This document shows, piece by piece, positions 42,189 to 51,427 of a stretch of 64,000 nt of DNA. The stretch's first letter is position 1, and every line of letters begins with the position of its first letter. Source of the DNA: Nocardia exalbida NBRC 100660 (GTDB lineage Bacteria; Actinomycetota; Actinomycetes; Mycobacteriales; Mycobacteriaceae); contig NZ_BAFZ01000083.1 of assembly GCF_000308575.1 (NCBI RefSeq), positions 1-64,000 of the forward strand, given 5' to 3'. The notes beneath the pieces are model-generated. The model had not been told where the DNA came from and ran no database searches. It worked only from the letters and a program-made list of their open reading frames with translations. Position numbers and translations under genes: made by a program.

Positions 42189-44471
42189 TCAGGACTTGGC
42201 CAGGTACTCCAGCCGCTCGGAATCGACGGCCGCGTGCATCATTCCCGCCAGGCCGGGATGTTTGCGCAAGCCCGGGTCGGACGCCACCACGGCGCGGGCG
42301 AATTCCTGGGCGGCGGTGATGACCTCGAGGTCGTCCAGCAGCGACAGCAGGCGCAACGAGCGGGCCGTGCCGGACTGGGCGGCGCCGAGCACGTCGCCCT
42401 CGCGGCGGGTACGCAGGTCGAGCACCGCGAGTTCGAAGCCGTCGGTGGTGGCGGCGACGGCGTCCAGCCGCGCCATCGCCGACCCGCCCGGCGCGGCATC
42501 GGTGACCAGCAGGCACAACCCGGGGTGCCGGCCCCGGCCGATCCGGCCGCGCAGCTGATGCAACTGACTGACGCCGAACCGGTCGGCGTCGACGATGACC
42601 ATCACCGTCGCGTTGGGCACGTCCACGCCGACCTCGACCACGGTGGTGCACACCAGTACGTCCACCGATCCGTCGTTGAACGCGCGCATCACCTGGTCTT
42701 TTTCGTCGGCGGGCAGCCTGCCGTGCAACAGGCCGACCCGGACGCCTGCCAGTGGTCCGCCGCGCAGCATCTCGAAGACGTCGAGCGCGGCCTGGGTGGT
42801 CGGGCCCTCCTTCTCGCCGTCGCCGGACTTCGAACGCCCGTTGCGGGACTTGCCCGCCGTCTCCTCGTCGTCGCCGATGCGCGAACACACCACGTACGCC
42901 TGGCGCCCGGCGGCGACCTCCTCCACGATCCGTTCCCACGCGCGATCCACCCAGTTCGGATGCTGCCTGCGCGGCACCACCTTGGAGACGATCGGCGAGC
43001 GTCCTTTCGGCAGTTCGGTCAGCGTGGAGGTCTCCAGATCGCCGAGCGTGGTCATGGCGATGGTGCGCGGGATCGGCGTCGCGGTCATCACCAGCAGATG
43101 CGGGCTGACACCGGTTTTGGCCTTGGCGCGCAGGGCGTCTCGCTGCTCCACGCCGAAACGATGCTGCTCGTCGACCACCACCATGCCGAGATCGAAGAAC
43201 TCGACGTTGTCCTGGATCAGGGCGTGCGTGCCGATCACGATGCCCGCCTCGCCGGTCACCGCTTCCAGCAGCGCGGCCTTCTTGGCCGCGGCCGACATCG
43301 ACCCGGTCACCAGCACCACGCGGGTGGCGTGGTCGGACGCGCCCAGTTCGCCCGCGGCCCCCAGTTCACCGAGCATGCCGCGCAGCGACCGGTAGTGCTG
43401 CGCGGCGAGCACCTCCGTCGGGGCGAGCAGCGCACACTGCAATCCCGCGTCCACCACCTGCAACATGGCGTGCAGGGCGACGATCGTCTTGCCGGAGCCC
43501 ACCTCGCCTTGCAGCAAGCGGTGCATCGGTTGCTCGCGACCCAGATCGGCGGAGATCTCCGCCACGACCTGTTTCTGCCCCGCCGTGAGCTCGAAAGGCA
43601 GCCGCTGGTCGAACGCGGCGGCGATGCCGTCGGTGCGCGGCGCGCAGGCGCGCGCCCGGCGGCCGGACACCTCGTGCCTGCGCTCGGCCAGCACCAATTG
43701 CAGGGCCAGCGCCTCGTCGAAGCGCAGCCGATCCTTGGCCTGATCGATATCGGTCTTGCGTTCGGGCAGGTGGATCAGGCGCAGCGCGTCGGAGAGGTTC
43801 GGCAGCGCCCGTTCGGCGCGCACGTCCTCCGGCAGCGGATCATCGAGCGGATCGAGCTGGTCGAGCACCTGCCGCACGCACGCGAGCACGTCCCAGCTCT
43901 GCACCTTGGCGGTCGCCGGGTAGACCGGGATGAACTCGCGTTCCATGAACGACGTGTCCACTCCCCCCGCGCCCGCGGCGCTCTGCGCGAGACCCCGCAG
44001 GTCTCCGCCGCCGCGCACCTTCGTCAGCGCGCCGACCGAATCGTCGTCGCCCTCGGCCTCCGGCAGGATCAGGTAGCCGGGATGACTGAGGTTCCACTGG
44101 CCGGGGCGCCAGTAGTTCACCGTGCCCGACATCATCGCGCGCAGACCTTCGCGGACCACGTATTTCACCTTGTCGCCATTGAAGAAGGTGACGTCGACGC
44201 CGCGCCCGGAACCGGTGTCGAGAACCACCTTCAGCAGCGATCCGCGGCGGTTGCGCATCGGCCGCAGTTCGGCCTTGGTGATCCGCCCGATGACGGTGAT
44301 GTGCGAACCGTCCTCGGGCGCCTCCTCGGTGAGCGGCTGACCCTGCGTCGCGTACCGCAGGGGGTAGTGCCGCAGCAGATCCTCGACGGTCCGCATGTCG
44401 AACGCGTCCGCCAGCGAGTCCGCCGCCTTCGCGCCGAGAATGTGGTCGAGCCGATCGCTCAGTGCCGCCAT
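42189..44471 (-). CDS. recG: ATP-dependent DNA helicase RecG
   Basis: 760 residues; remodels branched DNA at stalled forks and during recombination. N-terminal wedge/OB domain (HITVIGRITKAELRPMRNRR), then superfamily 2 helicase motifs: Walker A GEVGSGKTIVALHAML, VVVDEQHRFGVEQRD, MTATPIPRTIAMTTLG, and QLRGRIGRGRHPG. Between the helicase domains an acidic loop (ETAGKSRNGRSKSGDGE) is inserted, a little unusual. The DAK2-domain gene ends 3 bases upstream of the start, so the pair is an operon as in mycobacteria. Confidence 0.97.
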   Translation of the reverse strand: MAALSDRLDHILGAKAADSLADAFDMRTVEDLLRHYPLRYATQGQPLTEEAPEDGSHITVIGRITKAELRPMRNRRGSLLKVVLDTGSGRGVDVTFFNGDKVKYVVREGLRAMMSGTVNYWRPGQWNLSHPGYLILPEAEGDDDSVGALTKVRGGGDLRGLAQSAAGAGGVDTSFMEREFIPVYPATAKVQSWDVLACVRQVLDQLDPLDDPLPEDVRAERALPNLSDALRLIHLPERKTDIDQAKDRLRFDEALALQLVLAERRHEVSGRRARACAPRTDGIAAAFDQRLPFELTAGQKQVVAEISADLGREQPMHRLLQGEVGSGKTIVALHAMLQVVDAGLQCALLAPTEVLAAQHYRSLRGMLGELGAAGELGASDHATRVVLVTGSMSAAAKKAALLEAVTGEAGIVIGTHALIQDNVEFFDLGMVVVDEQHRFGVEQRDALRAKAKTGVSPHLLVMTATPIPRTIAMTTLGDLETSTLTELPKGRSPIVSKVVPRRQHPNWVDRAWERIVEEVAAGRQAYVVCSRIGDDEETAGKSRNGRSKSGDGEKEGPTTQAALDVFEMLRGGPLAGVRVGLLHGRLPADEKDQVMRAFNDGSVDVLVCTTVVEVGVDVPNATVMVIVDADRFGVSQLHQLRGRIGRGRHPGLCLLVTDAAPGGSAMARLDAVAATTDGFELAVLDLRTRREGDVLGAAQSGTARSLRLLSLLDDLEVITAAQEFARAVVASDPGLRKHPGLAGMMHAAVDSERLEYLAKS

Positions 44472-44474
44472 AAG

Positions 44475-46244
44475 CTACTCCACTCCGATCTGCACCGAAT
44501 CGCCTTGCTGCCCACCGGAATACACGATCACCTCGACCCCGGGAAAGTTCTGCGCGATATGGGCGGCGAGTTCGTCGCCGAGACCGTCCGGCGCCGCCGC
44601 TCCCATCAGCAGGGTGACCAGCTCGCCGCCGAAGGCGAGCAGGCGGTCCAGCAGCGTCCGCCCCGCCGCGCGCACGTCGGGCTCGATCACGACGACATCG
44701 TGCCCGGCCAGTCCGAGACCGTCGCCCGGCTCGCAGGTGCCGACCATGGTGAGCGCGCGCTCGGTCGCCGGGCGCAGCGAGCCCCACCGCGTCGTGGCGG
44801 CCGCTTCCGACATGGCGAAGGCGTCGTCCACCGCGAATCGTCCTCGGTCGTGCACGGCCAGGGCGGCCAGACCCTGCACCATCGACGCACTCGGCAGCAG
44901 CAGCACGTCCCGATGGGCGTCGCGCGCGGCGACGCCGACCGCGACCAGTTCGTGCGCGGGCAGGGCGCCGTTGGGCAGCACCAGTACCTCGCGGTTCGGC
45001 ATCCGCCGGATCGCGGTCAGCAGCGTCGTCGCGGTGACCGGCTCGTCGCCCGCCAGCACCACGGCGCCCGCGTCCTCGAACAGCGTCGCGGCGCCGGCAC
45101 CGGCGACCACCGCCAGAATCCCGCGATCGGCCGGAAGTTCGGGCGTCGCCCCCGCGCTCGAGCCGAGCCCACCGACCACCACCTGGGTCGAATCGGCAGC
45201 CGGTGCGGACGACGCGATGCCCCCGGTTCGGACGGGCCGGGGCCGCGCGTCGGAGATACCGTCACCGACGAGGGGATTCGCCGCTTCCACGCGTTCGCCG
45301 GACCCGGCCGGGGCGTCTCGGTGCGGCGTGCGGACAACATTCTCGATGCGGATCCGGCTGAGTTCGCCCGCCGCGATGCCCGCCTCCACCGCCGCTCCGG
45401 CGTCGGCGCAGTGCACATGCGCCGACCAGGACCCGCCGCCGTCACCGACCACCACGACCGAGTCGCCGAGTTCGCCGAGCCGGGCGCGCAGCGCGGCCAC
45501 CTTCCGCTCGTCGGAGCCTGCCAGCAGGTACATCACCTCGTACTGCGGCTCGGCGTCGTCGGCGGGCGCCGATCGCGCCGCCGCGGGCCGTGGGTACTCC
45601 GGCCGCGCGGGCGCCTCACCCCGGGTCACGGTGACCAAGCTGTCCAGCAGCACCACCAATCCGCGGGCTCCCGCGTCGACGACACCGGCCCGACGCAGCA
45701 CACCCAATTGGAACGGCGTGTCGCCGAGCGCCTTGGCCGCGCCGTCGGCCGCCGCCAGCGCAACGTTCGCCAGCTCCTGGTCCGGGCACTGCGCGGCCGC
45801 CGCGGCCGCGCGGTCGAGCACGGTGAGAATGGTCCCTTCGATCGGCACGCTCAGCGCTTCGCGGACCAGTTCGGAGGCCCTCGCCAGCGCGGCGCGCAGG
45901 CTGTCGGCCGTGAACGGGCCACCGTCCACCGCGTCCGCGACGCCGCGCAGCACCTGGGACAAGATGATCCCGGAGTTGCCCCTGGCACCGACCGTCGCGC
46001 CGTGCGCCATCGCGACGGCTACGGCGCGGGCCGCGCTCCCGTCCGCGTTCGCCGCCGCCTCCCCCGCCTCCACCGCGGCGCGCATGGTCGCCAGCAGATT
46101 CGTACCGGTATCCGCGTCCGGGACGGGAAAGACATTGAGTGCGTTGATCTCCTCACGCCGGTGTTCCAGGCCGGCGAGACAGGCGCGGCCCCAGCGCAGC
46201 AATGCCGTGCCGTCCACTACATCCCGCACTCCGGACACCGTCAC
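44475..46244 (-). CDS. DAK2 (DhaL) domain protein, FakA/YloV-like
   Basis: 589 residues with three parts: N-terminal DhaL nucleotide-binding domain (INALNVFPVPDADTGTNLL with the conserved metal-binding aspartates, GARGNSGIILSQ), a middle DUF1949-like segment (YEVMYLLAGSDERK), and a C-terminal EDD/FakB-like part (GDEPVTATTLLTAIRRMPN). FakA phosphorylates fatty acids carried by FakB in other bacteria; no fakB gene is close, so the substrate is unsure. GTG 46244 is preferred (GAAGGGAGTGAG just upstream) over 46262. Operon with recG. Confidence 0.9.
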   Translation of the reverse strand: MTVSGVRDVVDGTALLRWGRACLAGLEHRREEINALNVFPVPDADTGTNLLATMRAAVEAGEAAANADGSAARAVAVAMAHGATVGARGNSGIILSQVLRGVADAVDGGPFTADSLRAALARASELVREALSVPIEGTILTVLDRAAAAAAQCPDQELANVALAAADGAAKALGDTPFQLGVLRRAGVVDAGARGLVVLLDSLVTVTRGEAPARPEYPRPAAARSAPADDAEPQYEVMYLLAGSDERKVAALRARLGELGDSVVVVGDGGGSWSAHVHCADAGAAVEAGIAAGELSRIRIENVVRTPHRDAPAGSGERVEAANPLVGDGISDARPRPVRTGGIASSAPAADSTQVVVGGLGSSAGATPELPADRGILAVVAGAGAATLFEDAGAVVLAGDEPVTATTLLTAIRRMPNREVLVLPNGALPAHELVAVGVAARDAHRDVLLLPSASMVQGLAALAVHDRGRFAVDDAFAMSEAAATTRWGSLRPATERALTMVGTCEPGDGLGLAGHDVVVIEPDVRAAGRTLLDRLLAFGGELVTLLMGAAAPDGLGDELAAHIAQNFPGVEVIVYSGGQQGDSVQIGVE

Positions 46245-46549
46245 CTCACTCCCTTCGGCCACCTGCCCACCCTCGCCGCCCGCCAGGTTAGCGGGCGGTC
46301 CCGACAGGCGACCGGTAAGACCGTGCTCCTACACTGGGGATGCCCGGCAACGAATCCGGCACTCGTCCGTGAGGACCGGTTTGGTGGATCGGCGCCTGCA
46401 CAGCTACCCTTGCAGGGTTGCCTCGCGTGGCCGTCGCCGGTCTGCGCTGGTCGGCTCTCCGTCGGCAGGGCACACTCGACATTGCAACGGGGACGCGTCG
46501 CACCGCGAAGGCGGCGGTCCCCACCATTGACATGAAGGAGTTCGCGACT
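46245..46549. promoter_or_regulatory. Divergent promoter region between the DAK2 gene and rpmB
   Basis: About 305 bases, no gene. CCGCCCGC (46276-46283) and GCGGGCGG (46291-46298) can form an 8-bp hairpin in the 5' leader of the DAK2 gene. TACACT at 46330-46335 and TACCCT at 46405-46410 are candidate -10 elements on the plus strand, for rpmB. Confidence 0.4.
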
Positions 46550-46741
46550 ATGGCTGCCGTCTGCGACGTCTGCGCCAAGGGCCCCGGCTTCGGGAAGTCG
46601 GTCTCGCACTCGCACCGGCGCACCAACCGTCGTTGGAACCCGAACATCCAGACCGTGCGTGCACAGGTCGCTCCGGGCAACACCCGCCGCATGAACGTGT
46701 GCACCTCCTGCCTGAAGGCGGGCAAGGTCGTCCGCGGCTGA
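46550..46741 (+). CDS. rpmB: 50S ribosomal protein bL28
   Basis: 63 residues: MAAVCDVCAKGPGFGKSVSH..., including the C-x2-C pair near the N terminus and CTSC near the C terminus, so the zinc-binding form. Residues SHRRTNRRWNPNIQ are typical of L28. Start ATG 46550 follows AAGGAG about 10 bases upstream. Confidence 0.97.
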   Translation: MAAVCDVCAKGPGFGKSVSHSHRRTNRRWNPNIQTVRAQVAPGNTRRMNVCTSCLKAGKVVRG

Positions 46742-46823
46742 TCCGCTTCCCGGCTGACCGCTACCGTCGGCACACGCCCCGGCACCCATATCGGGTGGTC
46801 CGGGGCGTTGTCGTGACTGCGGT

Positions 46824-47381
46824 GTGCCGACGAGCGTGGCAGCGGTGACCGAGCATCCGTGGCGAGTCCGGCCGCTGACCGCCGAATACGTCTACAGCCT
46901 GGCCGAATGCCATATCGACTGTTGGCGCGAGGCGTATCAGGGGCTGGTGCCCGCGCACGTACTCGACGCGTTCGACATCGAGCGCCGGGCCGAGCTGTGG
47001 GAGCGCGACCGGGTGCGCTATCCGGGCCGCACACACGTCGCGGTCGCCGAGGACCTGGTCATCGGATTCTCCAGCGCGGGCCCGCCCGGCGACGCGGACG
47101 CGATGACCCCGCTCGAGCTGCACGCCCTCTATGTGCGGTCCCGCTGGCACGGCAGCGGAGTCGCCGACGATCTGATCCGCGCCGCCCTCGATCCGGCCGC
47201 CCCGTGCTCGCTGTGGGTGTTCGAGCGGAATGCGCGGGCCCGGGCGTTCTACCGCAAGCACGGTTTCGTGCTCGACGGCACGCGCAAGGTCGAGCCGTTC
47301 ACCGCCGCGATGGAAGTGCGCATGGTGCGCACCCCATCTCGGCGTCGGCCACCCGCGGACGTGTCCTACCGTGCCCGTTAA
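46824..47381 (+). CDS. GNAT family N-acetyltransferase
   Basis: 185 residues of the GNAT fold: N-terminal WREAYQGLVPAHVLD, the central LHALYVRSRWHGSGVADDLI with the acetyl-CoA binding loop (RWHGSG in place of Q/RxxGxG/A), and NARARAFYRKHGFVLDGTRK. Similar to acetyltransferases of unknown acceptor. Start at GTG 46824 is tentative; GTG 46848 (VTEHPWRV) is an alternative. The enoyl-CoA hydratase gene follows 10 bases after its stop, so they may be co-transcribed. Confidence 0.84.
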   Translation: MPTSVAAVTEHPWRVRPLTAEYVYSLAECHIDCWREAYQGLVPAHVLDAFDIERRAELWERDRVRYPGRTHVAVAEDLVIGFSSAGPPGDADAMTPLELHALYVRSRWHGSGVADDLIRAALDPAAPCSLWVFERNARARAFYRKHGFVLDGTRKVEPFTAAMEVRMVRTPSRRRPPADVSYRAR

Positions 47382-47391
47382 GGTGCAGATC

Positions 47392-48180
47392 ATGACCTCC
47401 AGCGAGCAAGCAGGGTACGTGACAACCGTCGACGGCGTCCTCCAGATCACCATCGCCACCTCCGCCAACGGCACGTCCATGGACTTCGCGGGCATCAACG
47501 CGGGCACCGCCGCACTGCACTCGCTCGGTTCCGAGGTGGGCGCGGTGCTGCTGCGGGGCACCGGCGCCAACTTCTGCGCGGGCGGCGACGTGCGCGGCTT
47601 CGCCGCCGCGCGGGATCGCTCGGCGCACATCCACGGTCTGGCCACCGACCTGCACGAATTCGTCCGCGCGCTCGACGCGGTCACGGTCCCGGTGGTGGCC
47701 GCGGTCCAGGGTTGGGCGGCCGGGGCGGGCATGAGCCTGGTCTGCCTGGCCGACATAGCCCTCGGCGGACCCGGCACCAAGCTGCGCCCGGCGTATCCGG
47801 GGATCGGCCTGAGCCCCGACGGCGGCATGTCCTGGACGCTGCCGCGCGTCGTCGGGCGGGCGCGCGCCCGCGAGATCCTGCTCACCGACGCCGTCTTGGA
47901 CGCCGACGAGGCGGTACGCCTCGGCGTGCTGAGCAGGCTGGTCCCCGACGGCGAGATCGCCGAGGAGGCGCAACGCCTCGCACGCACCATCGCCGCCGGA
48001 CCGCGTTCCACCCACGCGAGCATCAAAACGCTGCTGCGGCAGTCGGATACCGCGACGCTGAGCGATCAGCTCGACAGCGAGCGCGACAGAATCGCCGCGG
48101 CCGCGAGTTCCCCCGCCGGACGGGAGGGCGTCGACGCTTTCGTCGCCAAGCGCAAGCCCGACTACGCCGCAACGGCCTGA
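47392..48180 (+). CDS. Enoyl-CoA hydratase/isomerase family protein
   Basis: 262 residues, crotonase fold. Oxyanion-hole sequences are LRGTGANFCAGGDVRGFA and VQGWAAGAGMSLVCLADIA; the downstream GIGLSPDGGMSWTLPRVVG carries an acid in the usual Glu/Asp position (Asp in SPDGG) typical of isomerase-like members. It hydrates or isomerises an acyl-CoA; the exact substrate is unknown. ATG 47392 follows AAGGTG. The convergent hydrolase gene ends 8 bases away. Confidence 0.9.
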   Translation: MTSSEQAGYVTTVDGVLQITIATSANGTSMDFAGINAGTAALHSLGSEVGAVLLRGTGANFCAGGDVRGFAAARDRSAHIHGLATDLHEFVRALDAVTVPVVAAVQGWAAGAGMSLVCLADIALGGPGTKLRPAYPGIGLSPDGGMSWTLPRVVGRARAREILLTDAVLDADEAVRLGVLSRLVPDGEIAEEAQRLARTIAAGPRSTHASIKTLLRQSDTATLSDQLDSERDRIAAAASSPAGREGVDAFVAKRKPDYAATA

Positions 48181-48187
48181 TCGGTCG

Positions 48188-49051
48188 TCACTCGAGGGTC
48201 GAGAGGACGAATTTCGCCACCGCGTCGGTGAACGAGTCGTTGTCGTCACCGGCCGCGGTGTGCGCGGCGCCGCCGATCTCCACGAGCTGGGCGTGCGGCA
48301 CCAGCCGCTGGAACGCCTCGGCTCCTTCGGCGCTCACCACGTCCGAGCGCATGCCGCGGACCAGCAGCACCGGGATGCGCAGCGCCCGCGCCGCGTCCTC
48401 CATCGGCTCGATCATCGCGGACGGGTCCTCCGGCCGGTCACCGAGCATCTCGGGATCCCAGTGCCAGTACCAGCGACCGTCGCGCTCGCGCAGGTTGCGC
48501 AACAGGCCTTCGGTGCTCTTCGGCCGCGGACGGTGCGGCAGGTACTCGGCGACCGCGTCGGCCGCCTGTTCGATGCTGTCGAAGCCATCGCGATGCTTGC
48601 CGAGGAAGTCGATCACCCGGGCGACCCCTTCCGGCTCGGGCCGGGTCACGATGTCGACGAGCACCAGGGCGCTGATCGCCGCTCCGCCGGGCCGCGCGGT
48701 GGTGAGCAGCCCGGTGATTCCGCCCATGCTGGCCCCTACGACCACCGCGGGGGCGCCCAGCTGTTCCAGCACCAGCAACAGGTCGTCGACCATGGTCTGG
48801 CGCCGGTAGTCGCGATCCGGCGCCCACTGGCTGTCGCCGTGCCCGCGGGCATCGACCGTGACGACCCGCATCCCCGACGCGCCCAGCCGGGCGCCGGTCT
48901 TCTTCCACGAATGCCGGGTTTGCCCGCCACCGTGCAAGAAGACGACGAGCGGGCCGTCGACCGGGCCGAACTGATCGGCGGCCAGCTCGATTCCGCCCGA
49001 ACCGCGCAGCCGGAGCCGGGACGGTTCGAGAAGATTGTTCGCATTACTCAC
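48188..49051 (-). CDS. Alpha/beta fold hydrolase
   Basis: 287 residues. HGGGQTRHSW near residue 40 gives the oxyanion loop, the nucleophile elbow is VVGASMGG (Ser about 109), an acid lies in LLVRGMRSDVVS, and the histidine in GAAHTA completes the triad. Related to peroxidase/epoxide-hydrolase-like members; the substrate is unknown. Starts at ATG 49051. Confidence 0.9.
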   Translation of the reverse strand: MSNANNLLEPSRLRLRGSGGIELAADQFGPVDGPLVVFLHGGGQTRHSWKKTGARLGASGMRVVTVDARGHGDSQWAPDRDYRRQTMVDDLLLVLEQLGAPAVVVGASMGGITGLLTTARPGGAAISALVLVDIVTRPEPEGVARVIDFLGKHRDGFDSIEQAADAVAEYLPHRPRPKSTEGLLRNLRERDGRWYWHWDPEMLGDRPEDPSAMIEPMEDAARALRIPVLLVRGMRSDVVSAEGAEAFQRLVPHAQLVEIGGAAHTAAGDDNDSFTDAVAKFVLSTLE

Positions 49052-49109
49052 GATCTGTAGGATCGCACAACGCTGTTCCGCGCCGGCGCGAACCCGGCGA
49101 ATCGAGGGT

Positions 49110-49349
49110 TCAGCAGCCGAGATTGCCCACGAAGAACAGGCACGCGATCTTGGCGTTCACCGACGCGGACAGGGTGGAGGAGCCGCTGGAGGTGTATTCC
49201 TCGGCGACCGGAGCCGTCGTGGTCTCCGCGGCGGGCTCGAGCCGCAGGGGGGCCGCTCCCGCGACGGCCGCGCCGCTGGTCAAAGCGGCACAGAAGGCCA
49301 AGGTCGCGGTGGTGCCGCGCAGCGCGCCGCGAACGGTGGTGTTGTGCAT
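49110..49349 (-). CDS. Small secreted protein
   Basis: 79 residues. N-terminal signal peptide: MHNTTVRGALRGTTATLAFC then a hydrophobic stretch ending AAVAGAAP, with likely signal peptidase I cleavage after AGA. The mature part (about 45 residues) is Thr/Ser/Ala-rich with two cysteines near the end (C in KIACLFF and the C-terminal NLGC). ATG 49349 follows GAGGAGCTGTTCC. No family recognised; the layout resembles small actinobacterial exported proteins. Confidence 0.75.
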   Translation of the reverse strand: MHNTTVRGALRGTTATLAFCAALTSGAAVAGAAPLRLEPAAETTTAPVAEEYTSSGSSTLSASVNAKIACLFFVGNLGC

Positions 49350-49401
49350 GGAACAGCTCCTCACTCGTTAACTCTCGGTCGATCACACACAGACGCCCGA
49401 A

Positions 49402-50085
49402 TCAGGGCAGGCGCCAGTCAACCGGTTCGGCACCCAGTTCGTCGAGTAGTTCGTTCACTCGAGAGAAGGGGCGGGAACCGAAGAACCCACGAGACGCCGA
49501 CAGCGGCGACGGATGCGCGGACTCGATATACGGGACCTCGGCTTCGGCCAGCAGCGGCTTCAGCGTCGCCGCGTCGCGGCCCCACAGGATCGCCACCAAC
49601 GGCTCGTCCCTGGCGACCAGGGAGCGGATCGCCTGATCGGTGACCTCCTCCCAGCCCTTGCCCCGGTGCGAAGCGGGCTTACCCGGCGACACGGTGAGCA
49701 CGCGGTTGAGCATCAGCACACCTTGGTCCGACCATGGGCTCAGATCGCCGCAGGAGGGCGTGGGGTGGCCGAGATCCTTGCTGTATTCGGCGAAGATATT
49801 GGCCAGGCTGCGCGGGATCGGCGAAACATCCGGCGCCACGGAGAAACTCAGCCCCATCGGGTGGCCGGGCGTCGGGTAGGGATCCTGACCGACCACGAGC
49901 ACGCGCACCGCGTCGAACGGACGCTGGAAGGCGCGCAGCACGTTCTCACCGGACGGTAGGTAGCCACGGCCCGCGGCGTTCTCGGCACGAAGGAATTCGC
50001 CCATGGCGGAAATCCGATCCGCCACCGGCTCGAGTGCCTTCGCCCAGCCCGGATCCATGATTTCCGACAGTGGTTTCGCGCCCAT
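49402..50085 (-). CDS. ung: Uracil-DNA glycosylase
   Basis: 227 residues of family 1 UDG. Active site motif VVGQDPYPTPGHPMGLSFS with the catalytic Asp, and LLNRVLTV-like and AHPSPLSASRGF motifs with the His of HPSP. Start ATG 50085 (MGAKPLSEIM) matches the family length of about 225. In the same direction as thiL, whose stop is 12 bases upstream; probable operon. Confidence 0.97.
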   Translation of the reverse strand: MGAKPLSEIMDPGWAKALEPVADRISAMGEFLRAENAAGRGYLPSGENVLRAFQRPFDAVRVLVVGQDPYPTPGHPMGLSFSVAPDVSPIPRSLANIFAEYSKDLGHPTPSCGDLSPWSDQGVLMLNRVLTVSPGKPASHRGKGWEEVTDQAIRSLVARDEPLVAILWGRDAATLKPLLAEAEVPYIESAHPSPLSASRGFFGSRPFSRVNELLDELGAEPVDWRLP

Positions 50086-50096
50086 GACCGCACAAC

Positions 50097-51263
50097 TTAG
50101 CGTGGCTCGCCGTCGGACGGCGATTCCGCCCCACGGAACGATTCCCACCCACCGCCGCCCGTCTGCGCGACGCCGTCGACGGTAAGCCCGCGACCGGCCA
50201 CAACCCGCCCGATCACGACCCATCCGGGTGGGAGCGCGCGGCCCGGCGCCCACGCGCCCGCGAAGGCATGGTCCTCGCCGCCGGTCAGGATCCATTGCGC
50301 CGCATCGGCGTCCAGCCGAGCGGCGACAAGCTCCAGCGCCGGGTCGTGCAGTGCGGCCGAATCCAGGTCGATGGCCACGCCAGAGGCCGATGCGATGTGC
50401 CCCAGATCCGCGAGCAACCCGTCGGACACGTCGGTCAGCGCGTGCAGCCCGAGGCCGGGCGCTCCCGGCGCCGGACCTTCGGACGCGGTGCGCGTTTCCG
50501 GTTCGGCACCGAGCGGCTCGGGCCGGGACGACGATGCCGGGTCTCGGGTTTCGAGCGAGACAGACTCGGAATCCTGCGCGGCCACACCGGATGCGACGCC
50601 ACCCGAAAACGGCTCAGCCGCACCGAGTTCCGATCCTCCGGGAGGACCACCGCGCAGTGCGTCCAGGACGAGGGCATACGGCGGCTGCGGGACCCGGTGC
50701 GCGGCAAGCGCTTCGGCGACATCGGGGCCGGTCACCCCGGCGGTGAAGGCGGCCAGGCCCGCGGCCGACCAGCCGAGCCGGCCCGCCACCGCGACGACAT
50801 CCCCCACGCGCGCACCCGCTCTGGTGATCGGCGCGCCACCACCCGGATCGCCGAAGGCGGTGACGGAGACGACCAGTTCCCTGCTGCGGACCAGGTCGCC
50901 GCCCGCGATGGACGCCCCCGCCCTGGCCGCCTCGGCCCACATGCCGTCGGCGAGTCCGTCGACCACCTCGAGCGGGGTATCGGCGGGGCAGCCGAGCGCG
51001 ACGACGAACGCGGTCGGCGTGGCGCCCATGGCGACCACGTCGGCGGCGTTCTGCGCGATCGCTTTGCGGCCCACGTCCTCGGGACTGGACCAGTCCAGCC
51101 GGAAATGGCGGTCCTGCACGAGCATGTCGGTGGTCACCACGAACCGGCCGTCGGGAGCCGCGATCAGCGCCGCGTCGTCGCCGGGGCCGAGCAGCACGCC
51201 CGGCGCCTGCACCCGGCCCGCGTTGATGCGGTCGATCAGCGCGAACTCCCCCAGTTCACGCAC
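50097..51263 (-). CDS. thiL: Thiamine-monophosphate kinase with a low-complexity insertion
   Basis: 388 residues against about 320 normally. ThiL phosphorylates thiamine monophosphate to the diphosphate cofactor. Conserved parts: LGPGDDAALI, TTDMLVQDRHFRLDW, AQNAADVVAMGATP, IAGGDLVRS and, near the C terminus, LTDVSDGLLADLGHIA, WILTGGEDHA. Between about residues 204 and 272 sits a Gly/Pro/Ser/Glu-rich segment with no family counterpart. The core motifs are intact, so it is probably active. Start GTG 51263 follows CGAGGACA. Confidence 0.93.
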   Translation of the reverse strand: MRELGEFALIDRINAGRVQAPGVLLGPGDDAALIAAPDGRFVVTTDMLVQDRHFRLDWSSPEDVGRKAIAQNAADVVAMGATPTAFVVALGCPADTPLEVVDGLADGMWAEAARAGASIAGGDLVRSRELVVSVTAFGDPGGGAPITRAGARVGDVVAVAGRLGWSAAGLAAFTAGVTGPDVAEALAAHRVPQPPYALVLDALRGGPPGGSELGAAEPFSGGVASGVAAQDSESVSLETRDPASSSRPEPLGAEPETRTASEGPAPGAPGLGLHALTDVSDGLLADLGHIASASGVAIDLDSAALHDPALELVAARLDADAAQWILTGGEDHAFAGAWAPGRALPPGWVVIGRVVAGRGLTVDGVAQTGGGGWESFRGAESPSDGEPR

Positions 51264-51427
51264 TGTCCTCGGGGCCCTGCTGGCGCTGATGACCGATCCT
51301 CTCCGGCGCGGTGCTTGCTGGAACGAGCCCGACGGTACCCTTTCGGAGGCATTCGAGTACTTCCGGCCCGGTCCGCCGCTGCGCGGCTGCCGACCAGGGC
51401 GACGCGCATCAGAAAGGATCGGTGACC

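Noticed and set aside
41970..46535. 1521-codon open frame on the plus strand
   Set aside because: It runs antisense across recG and the DAK2 gene and is a GC-codon shadow with no domain.
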